Positions 1 through 11,510 of a stretch of DNA of 64,000 nucleotides are shown here, piece by piece; position 1 is the first letter of the stretch; each line of letters begins with the position of its first letter. This DNA is from Crocodylus rhombifer. Its lineage: Eukaryota; Chordata; Crocodylia; Crocodylidae. The stretch is from the NCBI GenBank assembly GCA_038503035.1, contig JAVSML010025536.1, positions 410,955 through 474,954 of the forward strand, written 5' to 3'. The position numbers were made by a program, and so were the translations under genes. The notes under the pieces were generated by a model. The model was given only the letters and a program-made list of their open reading frames with translations, ran no database searches and had not been told where the DNA came from.

Positions 1-2610
1 AAGGACTTTATCCTATTTCTTTCTCTTTGGAGAACTACTAATTATTGCAATCCAACCAAACTGTGAATTCACCTCTATAAATAGATTTTTTTTGTGTGTG
101 TGGCTCTATTTGTTAAGAGAAAAACAATACTTCCACATGTATATGTTCGGGGCTAACGAGCAATGCCATCTGTAAGGCTGGAATATTTTCACACTCCTTT
201 CTATTATACAAAACAATAAACCCTCTCCAGCTGATTTCTCGCATTGTGGAATGCAAATTGCCTATAAAAAGACCTCAGGGTGTGAGAAGACACTTATCAA
301 ACATATATTACACATGCACTCATACCAACTACCTCCTATACAATTTTAAATGCATTAGGGATAAAAAGGTATTAGCAAACCTGCCTTTGTGTGGCTATAA
401 TAATTATGAGCTGAAGTATCTCTGTTTGTTAAGACGTGTTGCTCAGGACACTGATCTTTCTTACTTTAGGTCCAATGCTGCACCTGCCCCATACTAAGTG
501 AAGTAGCAAATTTTGAATGAAAGATGTGAGGGCAAAATCAACTCATTCCTTGTCCTACTTCTTTATATACCTGCGGCAAAAGCAGCCCCTCTGTACTGTT
601 AAGATAGCATCCTAGCCTACTGAACAGCTGCTTTTTGTGGCTATTTATCATAGATAAGATACACTGTTAAAGAAACTTTGCTCGTTAACCCCTCGAGGCA
701 AAAAGTCAAATTTCCTTGAATAAAATTCACTGTTGGGAACCGGCAGGTGCAGATCCACGAAGCGAGCATTTTCAAGAAATGAACTCAATAAATTCAGACC
801 CAATTAGTTGTGCAGTTGTACCTGAGATATTCAGAGCTAAACCAGATGTAGGCACAACCAGATGGACAGTAAGTAACAATGATCTTAGAGGCTCTCCATA
901 GCCAGCATCTCTCTGCAGAAATCACCAGAGATAACTGTGAAGGGCTTAATATAACACACACCCTTTGGGAATATGCTGTTCCAGAAGCAAGAAGCACTAC
1001 TGGAAGCGGGGTTTCAAAAACACTAATCATCATGATTAACTCCTCACTGTAGCAAACTGGAAGAAGTCGTCTAGGAATCTAAAACGCATGTTTAAAAAGT
1101 GGAATCTTGGTACATTAATAAATTAGCAAAGCAAACTCATTTTGCTTGGACAGTTTAGCCTCAAGGTTTAGGCTGATGACAATAATTCTGTTGACTGATT
1201 TTAGTACTGTGGTTAGCTTTTTTTTTTAATTACTTTGTTTTTAAAGGACATTTGTTAAACTATCACAGGAACGAGCGCAGTAGTGAAATTCTCTACAACC
1301 TCACCCTGAAATTCAACTTCCTTGTTCTTACAGGGAAGCAATTAAGGTCCAATCATTTTTAATGCATCATAAATAATCTTCACACTTGCTGTTACGTTAA
1401 TTAATATAATCAGTAAAGCCAAATGCATCAAAATGAAGCTTATTTTGCAAACATGCAAAATGTTCTGCCTCATTGCCTCTCTATCAAAATTAAATGTCAT
1501 TTTGCTAACAACTTTTGCAAAGTTTTAATTTCAGTCCTTTTTGATCACAAACCTCACATTTTTTTAAAGTAAAAAAGCCCCATTCAAAGTAACAGCTAAC
1601 TTAAATTGGCTAACCAGAATCGCTAAAAAAAAAAAAAATTCACGTAACTATTGCTTCAGTATGTAGGGCCTGATGCAAACATTGATGATGCATCCTACAC
1701 GTTTACAATACCAAGACCTTGCCTATAACATTGATTTATATTACATTGTCCCAATATTTTTAATGAAAGGAAAATGGGTGATTCCAAGTTGTTTATAAGC
1801 ATATTTCAACATGCGAAAGAACAAAGTAAAATAAGCCCCCCCAAAAAAGTCTCAAAACTATAAGAAACTAAATCCTCTTCTTTGCAAAATAAATAAATCA
1901 ATCCCCAGGATTTCTGCTGCTCATTGAACTGTACCCATAGTTCTTGATCCACGGGGATAGTTTATAAAGGCAAGTGGAAGTTACACAAGACCAAAAAACA
2001 GAAGAATAACTGCAGGGTATTTTGTAATTATTATTTTATTTTATTTCACTGCTCCCCATGCTGCAGGCAAAGAAAGATTCAAGTTCGTCAGACACTACCC
2101 ATCAACCTGAGGCTGTGGCAGCTATATCCTGAATCTGGATGTCCTTCAATCAGGTACCCAATTAGTGCCCACACTTTTGCATCTGCTCTGGCCGCCTCTG
2201 ACACCTTTGAGAAAGCAAGGTTGTGGCTGCCTCAGAAAGGACCTCTCTAAGGGCCGATTTTGATCTCACCTAACACAGATCATAGCTTCATCTGGCTCAA
2301 AGACTTACATCACAGGTCAAATCAGTATCTAACAGGCTTATGAAATGGTTTTCAATACCCTGCTGAAATAAGAGTATAAAGAGAATTATCTTACATTTTA
2401 TTTCTTTTTGGATAAGATGTTAACAGAAGTCAGTTAGAACATCTCCCTGGGCCGGGTCCTCTTTATTATTTTTCAGACAAGACAATGAAATCAGAAGCCA
2501 CTTGAGGAAACTGAATAAGCAAGAGTTAAATTACCAAGTTCTAGTGGTTGGTTCCCTAAGTTACTCGTTATATCCAGTTTCTGTAGCTGGAAAGTGTGAC
2601 GCTTAACTTA
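1..2610. other. AT-rich unique DNA, no gene seen
   Basis: No reading frame here exceeds about 80 codons and none resembles a known protein. The stretch holds ordinary A/T homopolymers (T-run near 1219, A-run near 1625) and an ATTTT-rich patch near 2030. I recognise no repeat family. Confidence 0.6.
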
Positions 2611-2710
2611 CAGGGGTGCAGGTTGTAGCCGTGTTGGTCTAAGGACACAGGCAGACAAAGTTCTTTGGGTGAATCTGATACCTTTTATTAGACCAACTTA
2701 AATAGTCACC
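2611..2710 (+). repeat. tRNA-derived SINE-like fragment
   Basis: The block starts at 'caggggtgcaggttgtagcc'. It contains 'tagccgtgttggtc' (2626-2639), which is close to a tRNA box A, and about 40 bases later 'gggtgaatctg', a degraded box B. It ends near 'ttattagaccaactta'. The A-to-B spacing is what a pol III internal promoter would give. I have the impression this family is common in reptile genomes but cannot name it. It could instead be part of a DNA transposon. Seen: the motifs and spacing. Inferred: the tRNA origin. Confidence 0.45.
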
Positions 2711-2849
2711 ATACATCCTCAAGAGCCTATCTACCTCAAATTGGCCAGGCAGGCATTCAATATTCTCAGATTAGCTGGGTGATTTGTAGTTGTCACGTGT
2801 TTTTTCTGCCCGTCTCTGAAGAGGTGACCCAAACTACTTTCTTTTTCTC

Positions 2850-3233
2850 TCAAAACAATCTTCTTTCCATCCATGTTAGGATTTTTTTATACAGTTGCCC
2901 ACCATTAGAGGATCTGAGCACATTGTAGGTGGAGCTTCTAGATTTCTTCTTGGGCTCTTGCTCGTCTCTCTCTGTGTAGGTGTGGGAACGTTTCTCCCCC
3001 ACCATGCATCCCCCATTTGAATCAGTAGACATTGGTTTTTCTTTTCCTTTGTATCCTTCCTTTTTCCCAGTGTATCCTTCTAAAAACAATTGCCAGGCAC
3101 AGGCTTGAAAACAATCACTGCTCAAACCCATTTGTAGGATGTTACAAAGTTTACCTGTGTGAATGTTCAGAAGCAATAAAAAGATCTGAAGGGGTTTGAT
3201 TGAAAACCTAAGTGACCTGTATTTCACAAGCAC
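2850..3233 (-). other. weak coding-like relic, unrecognised
   Basis: A 127-codon open frame on the minus strand. Its first half is hydrophobic and noise-like. Residues 65-110 are polar and charged with a basic KKKSRSS patch, more protein-like than most frames in this window. After the stop, a neighbouring frame stays open for roughly 45 further codons, as would happen in a frameshifted pseudogene. I recognise no domain and see no convincing intron boundaries, promoter or poly(A) site. The plainest alternative is chance openness in non-coding DNA. Confidence 0.12.
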
Positions 3234-6200
3234 GTTTTCATTCTCTTTAGTAAGATCTACATCTCCATTCTGCAGTGACTTCTTTAAGTGGAGGAGAAAA
3301 TTTGTCCAGGGTTTTGCCAGTGTGAAGCTCCTAGCAAAACCTAGACCTTACAGAGGCTCGCAGTACTTTGGGAACCATTAAAAAAAAAGGAAAAAAACAA
3401 TGAAATGAAATCCCCATTATCCGAGTAGAAAATACTCAATTAAAATAACCCCCAACCTTAATACTTCCTGGGAATAAATCATGTTTTTAAATTAAAGATG
3501 CTTGCCCATTAGCTGCAAATCCTACAGCAGATCATCCTAATAGCAAGGTAGCTCAAACAGCAGGCAGTAGACACTACATCACATTGCCAGAACATCAGAG
3601 CTGTTTCCAGCAGCCTTCTTGTTATTATACTTTTCATTAGGTCTTTTAGCCTAAATTCTCTTCCTTCACATCAGAAATAATTTACCCCTGGCCACGTTTT
3701 AAACCAGTGGTTTCCTATCAATATGCATTTGCTTTTAAGTGATTATTTTATTTTAAATAAGGCTGTTCAACATAAATGAGTTGAAAGACATGAACTGCAA
3801 GCTCAAGTCCTTGAGTGCACATGATAAGCACAACATTAGCTTCAGAACAGGTCAATGTGGTAAGTAAGACTTGCTGTAACTCTTTTTTTTTTAGGTAGCA
3901 AATATAATTACACCCCCTCCCCTGCCTCACAACCAAAAGCAAAGTCCTCTAGAATGCGTAAAACCTCATTGGTTCCTCCACAAGGATGAAGAGACAAAGA
4001 TAGACTTTTTCCCTCTGGGAGACCTATGCATTTCTTTGTAATGGAGGAAGTGAGCTCTCCCAGCAACAGTTAACATTGTGAGTACATGGGGGTGGGGGCA
4101 AGCTTTAATTTGGGAATTCCTACTCTAACCCTAGATGAGAGGAGATGGAAGCAGAGTAGAAGAGCAAATATGTTCTCTGTTGGGTCGTCACCACCTTTTT
4201 GTATGAGGTACATTCATACTCTTCATTTACTGGGCAGGGATGATGTGAAAAGAAAGGGTAGTTCAGTATTGACAGAGCTATTAGCAGGTTGGTAACATAA
4301 GGACATGGGGAGATGTGTTTCCGTATCTCCCTATAGTAGACACTGTGGTCTACCAGCATAAGTGGTCCTAACACACTCTAATTCACTTCCCCACCCCGGT
4401 ATATTCATTCAGAACCAGCATGGAGCCCACTTCCTTGGCTCTTTGCCACAGCTGTGCCAATCTGTCTACTCACTACCAAGAGGCCATGACCATAAGCCAT
4501 CACAGGAACTCTGTTGCATCACTGCACTTTCCTTTTGATGGATTTAGTCCCCAAATTCAATGCGAGACAAATTTCTGAAACCCAATTAAAAGGTTCTCAG
4601 ACAAGTTTCAACTATTCCACACCTGATGAATACAGCTGTCTCAACCTGCAGCAGCAAGTGTGAAAAAATAACTCTATTTAAATTCTAAATACTCCACGGA
4701 CAAAACACACGCCGCCTTCCATGGGAGCAGGATCTGGCCCAGATACGTGAAGTATCTCTAAAAGAGCCTGGGCTTGCAACAAGGATCAGACAAGACAAAA
4801 GTATCTGAGCCAGGGCATTGCTAGACAATCTTGCTGGTTGTCAGATCTGCAATGTAATGATGTGTCAATTTGATTTCTTTTGTGCAGGAGCCCCAGGCCT
4901 ATCCTTGGGCCAGAATTCTCCTGTACTTTAGTTTTTCTTTTGTCCTAGTGGCACTTCTCCCAACGTTACTTGACAATGAGTGATGCTCCAAAACCCTGAT
5001 CTTTCACACCCTGTTGGTGACCTATAACTTTTCATGCATAACCTTTGACCCAGGTCCTGACAGTTTGATTTATTGTCCAGTGTTATGATTTATGAGTATC
5101 TTCTCAGAATAATTAACGGACAACAGGTGGCAGCATAATAATTTTGATTACCCAGCGGTTCATGAAACCACTACAAAGGTGACTTCATTTACTGAATAAG
5201 CAAAGGACAACAATTAGAAATTAAACAAAGCCATCCTTTTATGCTTTCGTTTTTCACTCTTTTGTCTGTCACACACAAAACGTTATATAGGCTCACTAGT
5301 TCCCCCCTCAAACACCAGGAACTTGAATTCTGTGCAGAGGACACTGCCCCTAACATAGTTTTGGTAGAACTATTTCTGCTGCTGCTGAAAGAGTCTTAAT
5401 TAATTGCATGTTGTAGCTTTGCATACACCTAATGAACTTTTAAAAATCCAGTATCTGGAAAGTTACCCCTAAGAGACAAAATTCATTCCAGGGTGGTTTA
5501 CTATTTCACACAGGAACTGCTGAATTAGTAAGAGCCCAATCTCATGAGATGCTTAGTGTCTTAAATTCCTGTTTAATGAAGGGTGCTCAATATACTTCTG
5601 GGATCAGCCCCTAAGTTACATAATTGAACAATTTAGTCTAAGTAATTCTATAGCATTATATTCTCTAAGAGCCCAAATCTGTAACCTTCAATTATAAATG
5701 AAATCAGTAGGTCTCCATATGCAAGCATTATGATATATTAGACAATATTACAGAGCCTGTGTTCAGATTCACAGTAACGGCAACAAATTTATACAAAAGC
5801 CAAATGCATACCAGTACAAGTGGGAAATCATCATGGTCGTTTATTTTGATTTGCTTTTTAAATTAACTTGGTCCATAGATGCTACCAAATTTACTTTTAA
5901 TTCCATTGTGTCCCAGCAACATAACTTATGACAGTCAAAATACCTTGCTTGCCTACAGCTGAAACACACCAACACTGCAGGTTGAATTCAACGCCCCTTC
6001 AGAACAGATCAGCAAATCAAGCGGCATTTCAATAAAGGACCAAATCGGTTGAACTTCCAGCAAATCATATTCTTTGCCATAAATACTTATCTTAAAAGAT
6101 CATATTTCCCCCCCTCCCACCTATTTCAGCTGGTTAAGAGCCCATATTATTTTACAGGCCTTTGTGTTCCTATGAAGACAATGACGACATGATGAGGTTG

Positions 6201-8149
6201 ATGGTTGTGATGTCATTCACAGAGGTAGCACTTTCCACCGCTTAATTTTCAGACCTACTGGGCAACCAAAACCACTAGTGAAGTCAAGGTGCAAGTCTGT
6301 AACATTTCTAAATATAAACCCAACAGTTTGTGAAGAATGGAAATGCTGTACGCCTACTCTACAGAGAAATGCTGGATTGCAAAACAATGGAGCGCTCTGA
6401 TAGATGTATGCATTCAATAGCTTTTAAAATATGCTTTTAAAAATTAATACTGATAATGGAGCCAGCACATTAATGGTCCCGTTTCTCAATGTTTGTAAAA
6501 AGATAACTGGTAACTATCCTGACTTACACGCTTGGCACCTGGCTCCAGATCACTACCTTTTCATCTCACCTTAAAAATAAACCTAAATGTTGCTAATGTA
6601 ACATCATTGCGCAACTCTATCTCAAGTTGTCACTATTCCTATTCGTGCCCAAGCAGTGCATCAAGAATGAATTCTTGTAAACTGCTGCTACACAGATATG
6701 GCAGGCTTATCATTTTTAATTGACTTTTTGACTTGTCAAAATCATCCCACAATCCTGCTTTACTTTACAGTTTAATAACAGTTTAACACACCTCTATGAA
6801 ATATTCATTCCCGTCGCACAGAAATGTTAAAATATCTGATGAAGAGCTTGGTTAATAGATAACGCTGAATTCCTAGAATATTAAAAGCACTCAGGTCTTG
6901 CAAAGTTCCTTTGTGGGAAAATAAATAAATTATTACTTGTGTGAGCTACCTTTTTATTTTTTTTTTCCTCTCTAGAATTTGTAAAGGCTCCCTTACAACC
7001 AAACACTCTTACAATAAAGCCAATGTTGTCCTTTAGGAGTTTCATCAAACCTTCAATACCACACTCACTGCTTAATATACAGTAGAAGGAGTGATGGAAA
7101 AGCACTAGCATCCGAACAACATTCTCAATAAAGGAATCATTTGCAAGAAATCACTTATCAGATTAATCCAGCCTTCTTTCCCCCTGCTGATCACATAGCC
7201 ACAAGCAGAGCAAGATTCCCACAAATAAAAAAAATCATGTTCATAAAAAAAAAGTGCAGGGATGGATCACAGTGTACTGGGACTAACTACCATTTGAAAT
7301 TCATGTTGGTTTTCCTAGCGATGTCAGGTAAGTCACATGATGCGCTTTCTCTTCCTTGATTGGATGGTGCATAAGTATTTCTGATACAAATAGTCTTGTA
7401 TGCAGATCTCAAATGGAGTACTGAATATGCACAACCACCACTGTTTTTGCCACTAAACCTCAATTATTTCAATGCTGGCACGCATTTATACAAAGCAAAT
7501 TCCTTTCAACATCTGAGTTACTATATGTAGAAGATGTAAGGGGGGGGGCTAGTATTCATCTAAGTCTTTTTCTGTTTCAATTGTGTGTTGAATAATATTT
7601 TCTGTTTTGCTTTTCCCTTTTGTTCTACAAATAAATAGCTAGCAGAGAAAATGATTGCTTCTTAAAAAATGTAAAAGCTTTTGGCGCAATGAATTGTATC
7701 AGATTTACATAGGTAAATGAAGGGGCACAGGATCTGTATCTCTTTTTATTGACTCAGACTGACCCTTCTGTTTTGGAACAAGTTTCGCTTCCAAGTGGTA
7801 TATCTGCTTGCATCATGATGTGATTTTAGTACTTTGTTTCCCATCAATTTTTAAATTAATTATCTAGAAGCAACCAGCGGTTCATTTTTGGTCATAGACT
7901 TTTTGATTAGAAGCTGTGACCCTTTATGCCTTTTTGGCATACTCTATACAACACCGATGACATGCAGCATGACCCCTGACACCTGATTCAACAAAAAGTA
8001 ACTCCCAGACAGATCTTTCATATTCAGCAATCTCTTTGTTACACTGGGACACTTACCACTTTCATTCCTTAAAATCAACTGTGGTCTCCCCCTTCCCCCG
8101 ACACCTCGAACTTATTTTATAGCAACATTTCTCTCCATTTGTGTGTCTC
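3234..8149. other. AT-rich unique DNA, no gene seen
   Basis: Nothing here resembles a known protein or a recognisable repeat. Open frames are all under 85 codons, overlap each other on both strands and lack family motifs. A G-run lies near 7541 and an A/T mononucleotide patch near 6957. 'ccagtggtttcctatca' at 3704 resembles a hAT end, but I found no partner end. Confidence 0.55.
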
Positions 8150-8345
8150 CTTCTGTTTTTACAAACTTTACACTATACCATCGTCCCATATGTTTGTGCT
8201 GCACACAAGGAGGTTTCTTTAGAAAGCGCTGATGCTAATTATAAATTTAATTTGCATTTTAATTAGAATGGTAGCAAATTAAAAGCGTGGCAGCTGGAGA
8301 ATTTTGAACGCTTTGCAGAGATTTGGTGTCAGTATCTCCCTGCTT
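8150..8345. promoter_or_regulatory. candidate conserved non-coding element
   Basis: A dense cluster of TAAT/ATTA cores: 'gctaattataaatttaat' followed by 'tttgcattttaattagaa' and 'gcaaattaaaagcg' within about 70 bases (8231-8287). 'tttgcat' is an octamer-like POU half-site. The block has no simple-sequence decay and no repeat signature, which is typical of developmental enhancers bound by homeodomain and POU factors. Conservation cannot be judged from one sequence, so this rests on motif density alone. Confidence 0.35.
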
Positions 8346-8430
8346 CTGACTTCGCTCTCTTTTCATTTTTCCCCCCCTCACTATCTTTCATTCACACAAA
8401 CATATTGGCAGTTTTTCTCCTCCCTTGTTT

Positions 8431-8466
8431 CATTTTTTTTTTGTGGTGTGTGTGTGTGCGTGTGTC
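8431..8466. repeat. poly-T and (GT)n microsatellite
   Basis: A T-run passes into 'gtgtgtgtgtgcgtgtgtc'. It keeps two overlapping frames open nearby, and I regard both as artefacts. Confidence 0.85.
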
Positions 8467-9780
8467 TATTTTTTATTTCTCCATTTTCCCCCCAAGGATC
8501 AAGTTATAAATTATTTCTTTTTTGTACTGATAAACAGTATACTCTTGTCTTGTGCCAGTACGCCATGTACTGTAGTGATAGTGCAGCTTTCAAGTGAGCT
8601 TTTGTGTGGTCTTGTTACTGCTGCCCTATTTTGCTATTTATATCTGCAGTTTATTTACAGGTAAGAATCTATTCTATTTCCCCTTGACTCATTTCAAATT
8701 CCAAGCTGGATAGCTTGGGTAGCAGCAAACTTTCGCCTAGACCAGTGTTTCTCTACAAGAGGGTGGGTTGGTGGGGAAACCCTATAAATTTGCAGTTGCA
8801 GAATTTGCAGAATCTTAATAAGAGCCATTTATGGTACATTTGGGGATTTCTCAACTATATGCTTTCCCTTGTAGACACAGCGCTCCATCGTATGCCTTTG
8901 GCTGAAGTCGTCTGCCAATATTTTGGCCCCTGTCATGGCATATATTCTGCTCCTAGTGCCTCATTGCTGTCTTTCATTTGTGATGTAAGCATGTCTGGTT
9001 TTAGCACTCACGTGAGCACATTCAGTCAGTCTTGTCGTTTTCCCTATGTTGCATCTCCATGGTCATTTTCATTCCTTCTGTTCGCTTTCCCCCACAGTGT
9101 CCTTGCTCAATAATTTTCATTAATTGATTGACAGCTCTGATAGACCCAACTAACCTCTATCTCACTCTCATGTCGGTTTTTAAATAAGTACTTGTACGTC
9201 CAATGACCTTGTCGCCTCATCAGATATCAGAAAATGAGCATGCAGATATGGAGGAAGCTGATTAGCAAAATAAGGAAGATCTCACTTCTGGCATAAGTCC
9301 ATAACAAGCACTGACAACTAACTTTACAATGATGCATTTAAAACAAAAGAGACCTACACGTGTAAGATAAATAGACTGGTTGTCTCAGCACCATCTCTAG
9401 TCAAAGCAAAAGACGTCATTCATAAAATGATGAGTTTTCTAGAAAGGCTGGGAAAAGGCCAGTGTTACTCAGTGGGGTCTTGTTTGCTCAAAATGTTAAA
9501 GAGTCGTTGGGGCTTTTTCTTCACTACTTATAGCTGCAGTCAAAATAGTTTGGGTAAATGTCGCATAACCCCCAAAATGCACCCAGAGGAAGATTAATGA
9601 ATAAAATGCTAATTATGTCTAGGGATTCTTGGGAAAGATAGCCCATGCTAATTATCTCCCAGCAAAGTTTCTTGAACCCATGAAAAGTTCTCTGATTTAT
9701 GACTATTTATTTCTGAGTGTTGTTGTTATTTGTTTTATATCATGCTAGCACTTGTAGGTTTACACATCATAGGAAATAAT
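8467..9780. other. unique DNA, no supported gene
   Basis: A 132-codon plus-strand frame lies at 8715-9113 but has no recognisable domain. Its composition looks like translated non-coding DNA (many F, S, L, C). 'taattttcattaattgattgacag' near 9110 (T/A-rich with TAAT cores) may belong to a small regulatory block. Confidence 0.4.
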
Positions 9781-9784
9781 CGCT

Positions 9785-9925
9785 ACCTTAAAGAGCTTAG
9801 ACTGTAAACAGACAACGCAGAGAAAGGAAGCATCACTCACATTTCATGCCCAGGGTCATATGGAAAAATCTATGGTCGGAGCTCAGCAGTGAACCCAGAT
9901 CTGCCGGATCTCTGTTTGGGGCCTT
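9785..9925 (-). repeat. MIR/L2-like ancient repeat fragment
   Basis: 'aaagagcttagactgtaaac' followed by 'cccagggtcatatgg' and 'cagtgaacccagatctgccg' has the order seen in old amniote MIR/L2-type repeats read on the minus strand: an 'agagcttacaatctaa'-like segment, then 'caaggtcacacagc', then 'gaacccaggtctcc'. It is diverged. The family call is by eye only. Confidence 0.5.
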
Positions 9926-10239
9926 TCCGCAAAAGCACCTTTTTTCCATTTGCCATTTTCAAGTCCTGTGGCCTATGTAAGTATAAAAGCCACTGAAGTA
10001 AAACCAGCCTTGTTTGATGTTAGAGTGACCTAGACAAATTGGAGGATTGGGCCAAAAAGAAATCTCATGATGTTCAACAAGGACAAGTGCAAAGTCCCGA
10101 ACTTAGGACAGAACTATCCCATGGGGGCCAACTGGCTGGGCAGCAGCTCTGCAGAAAAGGACCTCGGGGTCACAGTGGACAATAAGATGAATATGATCTA
10201 GCAGGTTGCCCTTGTTGCCAAGAAGGCTAATGGCATCCT

Positions 10240-10342
10240 TGATGGGGTCATTTGACCCCAGTACTCTTTCCTGCCATGGCAGGGGTTCGGACTTGATGAT
10301 CTGTTCAGGTCCCTTCCGACCCTACCAACTATGAAACTATAA
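10240..10342 (+). mobile_element. CR1 3' tail nested inside the CR1
   Basis: The host CR1 runs up to 'tggcatcct', is interrupted by about 100 bases, and resumes with 'gtatcctggactgcattgg'. The interruption is itself a CR1 end: 'tcatttgaccccagtactct', then 'cttgatgatctgttcaggtc', ending 'aactatgaaactata'. It is flanked by 'gcatcct' (10233-10239) and 'gtatcct' (10343-10349), a 6-of-7 match compatible with a short target duplication. Confidence 0.85.
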
Positions 10343-10638
10343 GTATCCTGGACTGCATTGGTAGGGGAGTTGCCAGCAGGTCAAGGGAAGTAATTATTCC
10401 TCTCCCTACAGCACTGGTGAGGCCACATCTGGAGTACTGCATTCAGTTTTGGGCCCCCACTACAGAAAGGATGTGTACAATTGGAGAGAGTCTAGTGGAG
10501 GGCAACAAAAATGTTGAGAGGGCTGGGGGACATGACTTGTGAGGACAGACTAAGGGAACTGGGCTTATTTAGTTTAGAGAAGACTGAACGGGGATTTAAT
10601 AGCAGCCTTCAACTACCTGACAGGGGGAAGGAGGGCGG

Positions 10639-10854
10639 TTGAAAGAGGATGGAGCTGGACTGTTCTCAGTGCTGGAAGATGACAGAACCAGGAGCAATAA
10701 GCTCAAGTGGCAGCAAAAGAAGTTTAGTTTAGATATTAGGAAGAATCTTCTCACTAGAAGAGTAGTAAAATACTGGAACAGGTTACCCAGAGAGGCTCCA
10801 TCCTTGGATGCTTTCAAAACTCAGCTAGACAAAGCTCTGGCTGGGATGATCTAG
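10639..10854 (+). pseudogene. CR1 ORF2 C-terminal relic
   Basis: The 71-codon frame encodes the last part of the CR1 endonuclease/reverse-transcriptase polyprotein. Visible hallmarks are LDIRKNLLTRRVVKYWNRLP, then a short linker, then LDAFKTQLDKALAGMI directly before the stop. In related copies here the end reads LAGVI. The catalytic domains lie upstream and are absent or broken, so no functional product is expected. The methionine is an internal residue, not a true start. Confidence 0.85.
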
Positions 10855-10947
10855 TTGGGAATAGTCCTGCTTTGAGCAGGGGGTTGGACTAGATGACCTT
10901 CCAGCCCTAACTTTCTATGAGTCTATGATTTTATGTTTATTTCAGCA

Positions 10948-11510
10948 TTATAGCCTTTGATGTAGAGATTGTGTCACAGCCGAGGACTGATTAAACGTAT
11001 TAGATGCACTAAATTGATGGAGCAGTTCATCAAAAAACTCCATATAAAAATTGAATTTCTTGGGACTTAAGTTGAAAGCATTGAGATCAGATGGGGATGT
11101 CACAATCTCCTCCACTTGCAGCAAGGAGGTGAGAGGGCTGAAATATGGACCTTGGTGTTTGATTTTTGTTGGAATTTGTCTTTCGTTTGGATGAAATTCA
11201 TCTGTTACATTAATGTCCATAAAGGGCCTCCAATGCAGCAGAATCCCCACATCGTCAAGCATGGCCAACTGCAGAGCATACATACACAGGGCTCCTGAAT
11301 CAGATAGGAGAGAGACAGCTTCCCATGCTCAGATAGCTTAGTAAGGCAATAAGTCTTGGATGGGCCACAGAAAGAGATATACCATAGGAAGTACATGGAC
11401 CATAAATCATCAGTTCCTATTCTAGCCCAGAGACTTGAGTAGTATCTGCAGAAAGATATGTCCTGTGAGTCATCTGTCGACTGGCATATGCATTCGAACC
11501 ACTGCTTCAT
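10948..11510 (-). other. unexplained coding-like relic, two frames
   Basis: Two overlapping minus-strand frames (101 codons at 11205-11510, 111 codons at 10948-11283) lie directly beyond the CR1 tail. The downstream frame, which stays open upstream of its first methionine, has a protein-like make-up (for example AMLDDVGILLHWRPFMDINV, then a DEFHPNERQ stretch, then VEEIVTSPSDLNAFNLSP), with balanced hydrophobic and charged residues. I do not recognise the family. It could be a decayed processed pseudogene, an old transposon coding region, a real exon, or chance. I see no splice sites that settle it. Confidence 0.2.

Larger units (their letters stand above)
10022..10930 (+). mobile_element. CR1 LINE, 5'-truncated, 3' end intact
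   Basis: This copy holds the end of the CR1 reverse-transcriptase ORF and the 3' tail. Typical CR1 segments appear in order: 'caaggacaagtgcaaagtcc', 'gaaaaggacctcggggtcac', 'ctggagtactgcattcag', 'actagatgaccttccagccc' and a terminal 'tatgagtctatgat' repeat. The frame is broken in several places, so it is inactive. A second CR1 tail is inserted at 10240-10342. The 5' truncation is the usual outcome of incomplete target-primed reverse transcription. Confidence 0.93.

Noticed and set aside
3704..3722. 'ccagtggtttcctatca' as a hAT end
   Set aside because: No inverted partner or target duplication within 1 kb.
8304..8664. Two overlapping plus-strand frames of 97 and 79 codons
   Set aside because: Kept open by poly-T and (GT)n. 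The translations are runs of F, V and C without a domain.
8715..9113. 132-codon plus-strand frame
   Set aside because: No recognisable domain, an amino-acid make-up typical of translated non-coding DNA, and no supporting signals.
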